A stretch of 5,121 nt of DNA from Lachnospiraceae bacterium. Its GTDB lineage: Bacteria; Bacillota; Clostridia; Lachnospirales; Lachnospiraceae. Location of the stretch: positions 1 to 5,121 of the forward strand of contig JAAWLS010000185.1 of NCBI GenBank assembly GCA_022798035.1. Reading direction: 5' to 3'. Below, piece after piece: positions 1 to 5,121 of the stretch; positions within the stretch are counted from its first letter, which is position 1, and each line of letters starts with the position of its first letter. A model generated the notes under the pieces. It worked only from the letters and a program-made list of their open reading frames with translations, searched no databases and was not told the origin of the DNA. The translations under genes were made by a program, and so were the position numbers.

Positions 1-55
1 TATTTTCTTTTATACCTGCTGTTTTATCATCCATTTCTCTGTTACGCTCTGTCAT
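1..55 (-). CDS. N-terminal fragment of an unidentified protein, cut by the left edge
   Basis: The ATG at 55-53 overlaps the TGA stop of the decarboxylase gene (52-54) in the classic four-base ATGA arrangement. The frame stays open for 18 codons to the window edge, reading MTERNREMDDKTAGIKEN. This hydrophilic, charged start has no signal peptide or membrane segment and is too short to assign a function. The upstream sequence has only a weak purine stretch (AGCGGG), so translation is probably coupled to termination of the preceding gene. A second in-frame ATG at 34-32 (residue 8) is a possible alternative start. The gene is inferred from the overlap and the open frame alone. Because decarboxylases of this fold sometimes act on carrier-bound amino acids, a ligase or carrier protein gene would be a natural neighbour, but nothing visible here proves it. 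Confidence 0.6.
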   Translation of the reverse strand, partial: MTERNREMDDKTAGIKEN

Positions 56-1245
56 TTGATTTGCCCGCTGTTAATAGTATCTGTCGCCTGACCAGCCCGC
101 ACAAGATGAACTCCGCTTTCTTTGGAATAAAACAGAACTGCCGGCAAATCCCTGCTCAAAAAGAGGTTGATTCCCTCTGTGACAGAATAAGCTCCCACCC
201 GTTCAAACGCCAGCACATCTCCAATCTGCGCCCCGTTCAAAGGAAACTGTTTGACTATCACGTCTGCCGCTGTGCACAGAGAACCACAGAGATTCCATTT
301 CTCCTCTGTCCGTTCTTCCCTTTCTTCTAAAGAAATATGCTGTACATAGGGGAGCTTCATCGCCATCGTCTGTCCAAAATAATTCAGATGGTGGATTCCT
401 CCATCTAAGATTCCATAAATCTGTCCGCTATTTTCCTTTCTATCCACAATGGAGGTGAGAAAAGTGCCGCAGTCTGCCGTCAGAAATCTGCCCATTTCCA
501 GCGTAATCTTCCCGGAAAACTCCATATTACGGATGAAGCCCAGAAATTCTTCCAGCATTTCCTCCAAATGTTCTTCCGGTTCTGATTGAAAATAAGGTGT
601 GAAAAATCCTGGCCCATACTCAAGCTCAGATAATTCTGTTTTCAGCTCTGTCTTTATTTCTCGGCAGAGCACGTCTAACTCCTGCAGTTCTTTCTCAATG
701 ACTGATAATTTCTTTTTCTGAGTTCCCGAATAATACTGAATCCCAATCAGGGAAAGTTCTTTGTCTTTCTGCTGTTCTGCAAACATGCTTTTTACAAGCT
801 CTCTGTCCACGCCGAATTGATTGCCGCTGGTAATGCGGACCAGCGCTTTTACCTGTAATCCTGTCCTCCTGGCGCATTCTGCCAAAAGTTCCTTCTGCTG
901 TTCTGACTCAATGGTAAAGATTCCTTTCCCCTGATAAGTCTCTATCATTCTTAAGATATCTTTCTGCTCTTTGCTGACTCCGGAAATCACCAGCCGCTCC
1001 ATAGGCAGAGAATTGCGCTCACATATCCGAAACTCTCCCGGGGAGCACACCTCAAACCGCTCTACAAGAGGCTCCATGGCCCCAATCAGAAAAGGATTCG
1101 CCTTCATTGCGTAACATAAATCTATATTCTCTCTTTTCAAACAGGCTGAAATTCTTCCTACCCGCTGCTGTAGTGCATCTAAATCAAACACGTATGCGGG
1201 AGTAGAATATTCCTGAAGAACCGCTTCTATTTCTCTCTGTCTCAT
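52..1245 (-). CDS. Fold-type III PLP-dependent decarboxylase-like protein (diaminopimelate/ornithine decarboxylase superfamily)
   Basis: A cytoplasmic enzyme of 397 residues, expected to use pyridoxal phosphate to decarboxylate an amino acid or a derivative; the substrate is unknown. Counting from the ATG at 1245, the PLP lysine motif YAMKANP gives Lys48 at the start of an alanine-racemase-like barrel. Then come FGVD (about 144-147), GIQYYSGTQ (168-176), EYGPGFF (209-215), EMGRFL (250-255), CGSLCTAAD (320-328) and GAYSV (351-355). The last motifs correspond to the EPGR, CGPxCxxxD and GAY elements contributed to the active site in diaminopimelate and ornithine decarboxylases, and the length fits that group. 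Two motifs depart from the usual form: HxHxGS is replaced by QYYSGT, and the glycine-rich phosphate loop reads GPGFF. It could be a carrier-protein-dependent decarboxylase like BtrK of butirosin synthesis rather than a lysine pathway enzyme. It sits 17 bases after the J-domain gene and overlaps the next gene by four bases. An in-frame GTG at 1260 is a less likely start. Confidence 0.85.
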   Translation of the reverse strand: MRQREIEAVLQEYSTPAYVFDLDALQQRVGRISACLKRENIDLCYAMKANPFLIGAMEPLVERFEVCSPGEFRICERNSLPMERLVISGVSKEQKDILRMIETYQGKGIFTIESEQQKELLAECARRTGLQVKALVRITSGNQFGVDRELVKSMFAEQQKDKELSLIGIQYYSGTQKKKLSVIEKELQELDVLCREIKTELKTELSELEYGPGFFTPYFQSEPEEHLEEMLEEFLGFIRNMEFSGKITLEMGRFLTADCGTFLTSIVDRKENSGQIYGILDGGIHHLNYFGQTMAMKLPYVQHISLEEREERTEEKWNLCGSLCTAADVIVKQFPLNGAQIGDVLAFERVGAYSVTEGINLFLSRDLPAVLFYSKESGVHLVRAGQATDTINSGQIK

Positions 1246-1249
1246 TCTG

Positions 1250-1255
1250 CCTCCT
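1250..1255 (-). promoter_or_regulatory. Shine-Dalgarno site that fixes the decarboxylase start
   Basis: Read on the minus strand, a perfect AGGAGG lies four bases before the ATG at 1245-1243. The longer frame beginning with GTG at 1260 would place this AGGAGG inside its own coding sequence (codons 3-4), and that GTG would start two bases after the previous stop with no ribosome site in proper position. The preceding J-domain gene uses the same AGGAGGCAGA context before its ATG, which supports the shorter start. Confidence 0.85.
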
Positions 1256-1262
1256 GTCACCT

Positions 1263-1754
1263 TTATGCCGTAAACTGTTTTTTCAAGATATCATAAGTCC
1301 TATTTATCATCTGAAGGGTCACAGTGTCCCCCGCAAGATTATCCGGATGATAAATTTTAATCAATTCCTTATATCTCTTTTTCAGCGCAAGCTCATTGTT
1401 TACTCCTGAAAAGAACAATTCTGCCTCCCCGTCCTTTATCGGCACTGTGTATGATTTATGCTGGTTAAACTCCTGATGGCAGCGCTCTTTTTCCATGGCG
1501 ATATCTTGTTTTTCTCTGGCCAGTTTCTGCAGCTCGCTTTCCAGTATCTTCCATTTCATCTGGAACAAACGGGTCTCTTCCTCAAATCGCCTTTCTTCCA
1601 TCTTCTTCCTATAATAAAATTCCCGCTTTTCCCACTCGAATTTTCTCTTGTCCTCCTCCAGCTTCTGCCGCTCTTCCTCCAGTATATTTTCCCTAGCCTC
1701 TTTTGCAGCTTCCTCCTGAATCCGCTCGCTTATAATCTCTTCCGGCTGATTCAT
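1263..1754 (-). CDS. Coiled-coil protein with a C-terminal J-domain (DnaJ-like)
   Basis: A 163-residue protein without signal peptide or membrane segment. Residues about 10-98 are dominated by Glu, Lys, Arg and Gln with regularly spaced hydrophobic positions, giving a long predicted coiled coil. Residues about 112-160 form a J-domain: LFFSGVNNELALKKRYKEL, then IYHPDN with the invariant HPD at 136-138, then a helix containing MINRTYDILKK. J-domains bind and stimulate the ATPase of DnaK/Hsp70, so this is probably a co-chaperone or adaptor with the coiled coil as partner-binding arm. It lacks the G/F-rich, zinc-finger and substrate-binding parts of DnaJ, and the J-domain is at the C-terminus and near minimal in length. 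The start has AAGGAGG six bases upstream of the ATG. The stop is 17 bases before the decarboxylase start, so the two are almost certainly co-transcribed. The client and biological role cannot be read from the sequence. Confidence 0.85.
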   Translation of the reverse strand: MNQPEEIISERIQEEAAKEARENILEEERQKLEEDKRKFEWEKREFYYRKKMEERRFEEETRLFQMKWKILESELQKLAREKQDIAMEKERCHQEFNQHKSYTVPIKDGEAELFFSGVNNELALKKRYKELIKIYHPDNLAGDTVTLQMINRTYDILKKQFTA

Positions 1755-1800
1755 CTTCTGCCTCCTTTTATCATTCCCCTGTAATCTCTAACACGATATT

Positions 1801-1847
1801 AAGGTATATATTGTATAGCATCTCTGCCATTATACAATATATACCTT
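1801..1847. repeat. Perfect 17-bp inverted repeat over the J-domain gene promoter
   Basis: The arms AAGGTATATATTGTATA (1801-1817) and TATACAATATATACCTT (1831-1847) are exact reverse complements separated by 13 bases. Their centres are 30 bp apart, close to three helical turns. One arm covers most of the spacer and the first bases of the -10 of the predicted promoter, and the other lies just after the expected transcription start. This arrangement suits an operator for a dimeric or tetrameric repressor. No T tract follows on either strand and the stem is very AT-rich, so it is a poor intrinsic terminator. Transcripts reading through from the upstream gene would still be able to fold it as a hairpin. 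Confidence 0.8.
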
Positions 1848-1857
1848 TAAATAGCAA
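1829..1857 (-). promoter_or_regulatory. Sigma-A-type promoter for the J-domain/decarboxylase operon
   Basis: On the minus strand TTGCTA (1857-1852) is followed after exactly 17 bases by a consensus TATAAT (1834-1829), so transcription should begin near 1822, about 68 bases before the ATG at 1754. A second, weaker reading, TTGTAT (1837-1832) and TACAAT (1815-1810) with 16-base spacing, lies within the same inverted repeat. Assignment is by consensus match only. Confidence 0.65.
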
Positions 1858-1873
1858 TGGAAATTATAGAGGC

Positions 1874-4822
1874 TCAACGGGTTATCTTTACACTTTTCAC
1901 ATTGCTGTAATCTCCGTATACTTTTTTTCCGCTGAGCTTTTTGTAAGCCCGCACACGGAAACTATACTTTCTGCCTTTTTTCAGACCAGACTTTTTGTAA
2001 GTCACTGTATTCCCTTTTTCAATTGTCTTTATCTTTTTATATTTTCCATTGTCCGTTTTCATAGAAATTTCATATCCGCTGGCCCCTGTAACTTTCGTCC
2101 AGGTCAGCTCTGCCTTTTTACTTCCCTTCTGCTTCACACCGGTCAGCTTCACTTTCTTCGGCGTCGTCGTGGTTTTCAAGTTCTGTCCGGAAGCGGCATA
2201 AATATTTTCTCCGTTTACTTTTCGGTAAGACAATACTTTCAATGTATATTCTGCTGCAGGTTTTAATTTTTTATAAGTGTAAGAACCATTTCCCGTATAT
2301 TTTGTGGAGACAACGCTTTTACCTTTATAGAGCACAAGCCGGTAATTGACGCCCTTCTCTTTTTTCCAGGAAAAAGTCAAGGAATCTGCTGTCTTTTTGC
2401 TTACTTTCAATCCTGTCACTTTTCCCGGTTTCTCGGGAGCGCGTGCTTTAATTTCTTTCTTGCTGACGTCCCCGCATATCTTGCAGACATAAGTTTCCTG
2501 CCCTTTTTTCGTCCGGGCAGCCTCTTTCTTCTCTGTCAAAACATACTGATGGCCCGGGCAGCTCACCGCTACTTTGACTGCAATGCCGGAAACTGTGCTG
2601 TAATTCTTTTTGTCCTGATGGTTATACCTGACGTAATAAGTGTAATTCCCCTCTTTCAGCAGACGGGTGCCTGACGCCGTCTGCCAGGAGAATCCTGTGG
2701 GAAGTTTCACCGTATCTATGGTCTTTCCGCTGTCTCCTTTCAGTCCTGCAGGCACAGTATAGGAAGGAACTGCTTTTACAATTTCCACTCTGCTGCTTCC
2801 ATAAAAATCCTCATAACCTGCCCGTTCCACCTTATACCTTACCTGATAATTTCCTGTCTCTATCATGACGGGCTGTACCTCACCGTATTTCCCGTTTTCC
2901 CCGGCATAAGAAACAACATCTCCTGATTTCACTCCGTTTATTGTAATCTTTTTGGCTTTTCCGTCGTAAGTTTTCTTGATATTTTCTGCGGAAATTCCTT
3001 CCATTACTTTCAGAACTTCTCCCTGGCTGCTGGAAACGTGCACCGTCACTTCCACTGCTATATTGGTGACTTCTCTATAATTTCTACGGTCTTCGGACTG
3101 ATACTTCACGTAATAAGTATGGCGTCCCTCCTCCAATCTCACATTTCCATCTGACTGCCAGGAAAATCCTCTGGGAAGAGCCACGTCCTGCAGATATCCG
3201 CCTTCTTTTCCCTGCAGCTCCTTGGGAACCTCATAAGTTGGAACAGCCTGGATAATTACCACCTGGACATTTCCATAGTAAGAATCACAGCCTGCCCGCT
3301 CCACCTGGTACTGCACCTGATAAGTTCCCGCGTCTGTCATTCTAGGCTGCTGGACGCTGTAAGTTCCATTTCCTAGTCTGTAGGAAACTCTGTCTCCCGC
3401 CTTCAGGCCTTTTACATCAATCCGTTTCTCTTTTCCATCATATACTGCATTGATATTCTGAGCAGAAATTCCTTCTATGACTGGTATCGGAGAATCCGGC
3501 ATATCATGTACCGTGAAAGACTGTTTGCCCCAACTATCTGGCGTTCCGGAAACCCAATAACAAAATTGTTTCTTCTTTATGGTAAAGCCAAACACCAGCT
3601 GGTTTTCCAAGAGCTCCGGCCTATACACCTCCTGAGCCGTCTCATCTTGATTCAGCTTACAGATTCCCGTTCTGGTATTAAAATATATGCTATTTTTTTC
3701 CTCATCCCAGTCCAGACACATATAATTTCCTGTGCGGTTGTTCCACAGTTCCTCCTCTGTGTAGACTACTTCCTCCGCTGTGCCCAGAAGTTCCCTCTTT
3801 TTCATCAAATTTATCTTTCGATTTCCTCCATAATATTTGGAGTAATACCAATTTCCCTGCCGATAGCAGAAGGCCGAACTGATTTCATTCCAGAAAGCTC
3901 TGTCATATGTGGTGGAAGAAGCCGTATGTCCGCCGGCCCATTCGCTATGTCTATGAGTGCTGTCTGAAATCAGCTTGTCACTGAGCAGGAAATAACTGTG
4001 CTGGACCTTTCCGATACGGTCCCAGACCGGGTCATCCCAAGTTACATCCACATGATACCAAGCACCGTCAATCAAAATCATATTCCATGCATGATTCATG
4101 CTTTCACTGGTCACAAGCTCGCAGGGAATTCCCAGCTTATCTTCCAAAATATACGCATAGGCATGGGAATATCCGTCGCAGACTGTCCGCCCGTCCACCA
4201 GCGCCCCATAGGCAGAGTGGGAATAAGCCGGCGCCGTACCGTTTAGTCTTCTCTCCTCATCGTACTCGCAGTTCAGAACAAGGTAATCGTGTATTGTCAA
4301 GGCCTTTTCCAAATCATTCATGGAGGAATCCACCCAGGTCAGAGCCTGCTCTGCCCCCTGTTCCAATTCCTCCGTTTGTCGTTCGACATTCTCTGGTGTG
4401 TCCCGGAACAAGATTCCATAGTAATACTTTACCTTTCCGGTGGCGGAATCATATTTCCATTTTACAGTTCCCTCCACATAAAAGAGTTCATGATGACTAT
4501 TCAAAATCTGTAAGAAAGCCATCCCGGCTGCTCCGTTAGAAATCTCGTATTCTGACACGTCTATGGTAGACTGAAACTGCTCTAAGGAATTCACAATATA
4601 AGTTTCAAAATCGAGATTTGCTCTGGCCGAACGGCCTGCGGCTCTCGTGGATGCGGCATAACGTTTCTCGGGTTTCTGGTAATAAATCGAATCATAACGG
4701 TTGTCATCCGTAATCGTCAGCGAACCTGTTCCTTCATATTCTGAATTTGTCTCAGCGTATACTACTCTACCGCAAAACAATAGTACCATCAAAAAAACAG
4801 GCACAAAATATTTTTTCTTCAT
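1874..4822 (-). CDS. Secreted transglutaminase-like protein with tandem Ig-like modules and two fibronectin III domains
   Basis: A 982-residue exported protein. Residues 1-23 are a signal peptide (basic MKKK, hydrophobic core, likely cleavage after VYA). A basic linker is near 50-70. A transglutaminase-like core spans about 160-265 with the expected triad: Cys215 in TVCDGYSHAYA, His244 in NHAW and Asp259 in HVDVTWDDP. Such domains in bacteria may cross-link, cleave or deamidate proteins, so the reaction is open. Residues about 305-440 are rich in aromatic beta segments and were not assigned. Two homologous modules follow at 449-596 and 608-753, each with an ISAxNI...YDGK start and an AVPxYxVP centre, resembling the MBG/YDG Ig-like group. 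A CPGH...CKIC segment (755-783) could bind a metal. Fibronectin III domains lie at about 797-888 and 889-982. The tail is lysine-rich. No LPXTG, SLH or transmembrane anchor is seen, so the protein is probably released or held by charge. AAGGAGG lies seven bases upstream of the ATG. Confidence 0.9.
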   Translation of the reverse strand: MKKKYFVPVFLMVLLFCGRVVYAETNSEYEGTGSLTITDDNRYDSIYYQKPEKRYAASTRAAGRSARANLDFETYIVNSLEQFQSTIDVSEYEISNGAAGMAFLQILNSHHELFYVEGTVKWKYDSATGKVKYYYGILFRDTPENVERQTEELEQGAEQALTWVDSSMNDLEKALTIHDYLVLNCEYDEERRLNGTAPAYSHSAYGALVDGRTVCDGYSHAYAYILEDKLGIPCELVTSESMNHAWNMILIDGAWYHVDVTWDDPVWDRIGKVQHSYFLLSDKLISDSTHRHSEWAGGHTASSTTYDRAFWNEISSAFCYRQGNWYYSKYYGGNRKINLMKKRELLGTAEEVVYTEEELWNNRTGNYMCLDWDEEKNSIYFNTRTGICKLNQDETAQEVYRPELLENQLVFGFTIKKKQFCYWVSGTPDSWGKQSFTVHDMPDSPIPVIEGISAQNINAVYDGKEKRIDVKGLKAGDRVSYRLGNGTYSVQQPRMTDAGTYQVQYQVERAGCDSYYGNVQVVIIQAVPTYEVPKELQGKEGGYLQDVALPRGFSWQSDGNVRLEEGRHTYYVKYQSEDRRNYREVTNIAVEVTVHVSSSQGEVLKVMEGISAENIKKTYDGKAKKITINGVKSGDVVSYAGENGKYGEVQPVMIETGNYQVRYKVERAGYEDFYGSSRVEIVKAVPSYTVPAGLKGDSGKTIDTVKLPTGFSWQTASGTRLLKEGNYTYYVRYNHQDKKNYSTVSGIAVKVAVSCPGHQYVLTEKKEAARTKKGQETYVCKICGDVSKKEIKARAPEKPGKVTGLKVSKKTADSLTFSWKKEKGVNYRLVLYKGKSVVSTKYTGNGSYTYKKLKPAAEYTLKVLSYRKVNGENIYAASGQNLKTTTTPKKVKLTGVKQKGSKKAELTWTKVTGASGYEISMKTDNGKYKKIKTIEKGNTVTYKKSGLKKGRKYSFRVRAYKKLSGKKVYGDYSNVKSVKITR
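2564..3001 (-). repeat. Second copy of the duplicated Ig-like module (residues 608-753)
   Basis: This is the partner of the module at 3035-3478, starting MEGISAENIKKTYDGKAK at residue 607. Shared motifs are GNYQVRYKVERAGY, AVPSYTVP, LPTGFSWQ and YTYYVRY...IAVKVAV. A serine-containing linker at about 597-606 separates the copies. The protein match is clear while the nucleotide match is only partial, so the duplication is not very recent. Confidence 0.85.
3035..3478 (-). repeat. First copy of the duplicated Ig-like module (residues 449-596)
   Basis: This encodes the first of two homologous modules in the secreted protein. It begins IEGISAQNINAVYDGKEK, includes GTYQVQYQVERAGCDSYYG, AVPTYEVP and LPRGFSWQ, and ends near HTYYVKYQ...IAVEVTVHV. 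Each motif reappears in the same order in the copy encoded at 2564-3001. Each module itself looks like two beta domains, roughly 449-525 and 528-596. Confidence 0.85.
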
Positions 4823-4896
4823 AGATTGTCCTCCTTACTTATCAGTACTCTTCATTCTTCATATCTTATATCGTCAAAATCCGTATATTTAGTGGA

Positions 4897-4905
4897 ATTG
4901 TAGCA
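4897..4905 (-). promoter_or_regulatory. Extended -10 promoter for the secreted protein gene
   Basis: Read on the minus strand, TGCTACAAT fits the extended -10 form TGnTAnAAT. At 17-base spacing the -35 position holds only TATCTT, a weak match, which is typical where the TG extension compensates. The start point would be near 4890, leaving an untranslated leader of about 70 bases before the ATG at 4822 with AAGGAGG at 4836-4830. No better promoter was found in the gap. Confidence 0.5.
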
Positions 4906-4909
4906 TATT

Positions 4910-4936
4910 TTTCCCAAAAAAGATAGCGTTTCCCAA
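4910..4936 (-). repeat. Pair of TTGGGAAA direct repeats upstream of the -10
   Basis: On the minus strand TTGGGAAA occurs at 4936-4929 and again at 4917-4910, offset by 19 bases or about two helical turns. They sit in and just above the weak -35 region of the predicted promoter, where an activator would bind. The motif is short and may be coincidental. Confidence 0.35.
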
Positions 4937-5002
4937 TTAAGATAATAAAATAAAGGGGATTTGCAGTATATTTCATTTTAGCGTGACAAATCTTTCCTAT
5001 AG

Positions 5003-5025
5003 AAAAACAAAGTGGGCAAGCCCAC
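5003..5025 (-). terminator. Intrinsic terminator of a transcript entering from the right
   Basis: On the minus strand GTGGGC and GCCCAC (5025-5020 and 5017-5012) form a compact GC-rich stem, best folded as five pairs around CTTG, followed directly by TTTGTTTTT (5011-5003). This is the standard intrinsic terminator layout. It points leftward, so it should end a gene lying beyond the right edge and insulate the secreted protein gene downstream. Confidence 0.75.
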
Positions 5026-5038
5026 ATCAACTCCCCTC

Positions 5039-5056
5039 CCCCTCAATCTTGAGGGG
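5039..5056. repeat. GC-rich hairpin CCCCTCAA/TTGAGGGG before the terminator
   Basis: CCCCTCAA (5039-5046) and TTGAGGGG (5049-5056) are perfect inverted arms around two central bases. As RNA, the loop would open to about six bases with a six-pair GC stem. A second CCCCTC at 5033-5038 can compete for the same GAGGGG arm. No T tract follows on either strand, so this alone is not a terminator. Confidence 0.7.
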
Positions 5057-5078
5057 ATTGCACACTTTGACGCGCCGA

Positions 5079-5111
5079 GCACAATTGTGAAGCAATATTT
5101 TCTTCTTGTGC
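5079..5111. repeat. Imperfect hairpin GCACAA/TTGTGC at the right edge
   Basis: GCACAA (5079-5084) pairs with TTGTGC (5106-5111), and inner GAAG (5089-5092) pairs with CTTC (5102-5105), leaving a small bulge on one side and an AT-rich loop. Within its left part, CACAATTGTG (5080-5089) is itself a perfect 10-base palindrome. Together with the neighbouring hairpins it makes up a compact structured non-coding block running to the window edge, where it may be cut off. Confidence 0.5.
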
Positions 5112-5121
5112 GAGTGCGCAT

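Noticed and set aside
1246..1260. Extension of the decarboxylase to an in-frame GTG at 1260 (five more residues)
   Set aside because: The AGGAGG at 1255-1250 would be inside the gene, while it is well placed for the ATG at 1245; the GTG has no ribosome site of its own.
1801..1847. The 17-bp inverted repeat as a bidirectional intrinsic terminator
   Set aside because: The stem is almost entirely A/T, the loop is 13 bases, and no T tract follows on either strand; overlap with a good promoter favours an operator.
1811..2266. Plus-strand frame of 151 residues antisense to the 3' end of the secreted protein gene
   Set aside because: It is opposite the clearly coding fibronectin III domains, has a Phe/Ser-rich composition typical of antisense to Lys-rich coding sequence, and no ribosome site was seen.
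3506..4539. Several plus-strand frames (3506-3967, 3998-4246, 4087-4539, 4289-4513) antisense to the transglutaminase-like domain
   Set aside because: They overlap one another and the strongly supported minus-strand gene, with no recognisable domains.
1874..4822. The secreted protein as a lipoprotein via Cys17
   Set aside because: The residues before Cys17 are LLF, without the small residue at -1 needed for a lipobox; VYA at 21-23 suits signal peptidase I.
4866..5027. Minus-strand frame of 53 residues from ATG 5027 with a purine-rich stretch just upstream
   Set aside because: The start lies at the terminator stem and the frame covers the T tract and the promoter of the next gene. The purine run is explained by the hairpin region, and no recognisable protein pattern is present.
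4978..5121. Minus-strand frame of 47 residues starting ATG at 5121 and stopping at 4978
   Set aside because: It runs through several hairpins and the intrinsic terminator with its T tract, has low-complexity GGGGAGGGG content and no visible ribosome site; it looks like a chance frame in structured non-coding DNA.

Overview
The window looks like chromosome of a Gram-positive, low-to-moderate-GC Clostridia member, probably Lachnospiraceae-like. This rests on strong AGGAGG ribosome binding sites before each complete gene, an intrinsic terminator with a T tract, AT-rich intergenic DNA, and a secreted transglutaminase-like protein followed by Ig-like and fibronectin type III modules, a layout common in gut Clostridia. 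The taxonomic call is inference; there is no rRNA or other marker gene.

Everything recognisable is transcribed from the minus strand, so the order of expression runs from right to left. At the right edge (about 4978-5121) is non-coding, hairpin-rich DNA ending in an intrinsic terminator (5003-5025) that closes a transcript coming from beyond the window. Next comes an extended -10 promoter (near 4900) and a 982-residue secreted protein (1874-4822). That protein has a signal peptide, a transglutaminase-like Cys-His-Asp domain, two copies of a roughly 145-residue Ig-like module, a small four-ligand Cys/His segment and two C-terminal fibronectin III domains.

After a 119-base gap holding a good sigma-A promoter overlaid by a perfect 17-bp inverted repeat, a second transcription unit starts. 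It encodes a coiled-coil protein ending in a J-domain (1263-1754), then a fold-type III PLP-dependent decarboxylase-like enzyme (52-1245), then a further gene whose start codon overlaps the decarboxylase stop (ATGA) and which runs off the left edge. These three are tightly packed and probably one operon.

The secreted protein probably works outside the cell on protein or peptide substrates. The J-domain/decarboxylase unit is cytoplasmic and appears separately controlled. No mobile element, CRISPR array, tRNA or rRNA was seen. The points most worth following are the promoter-embedded inverted repeat, the unusual active-site motifs of the decarboxylase and its pairing with a J-domain protein, and the structured terminator region at the right edge.
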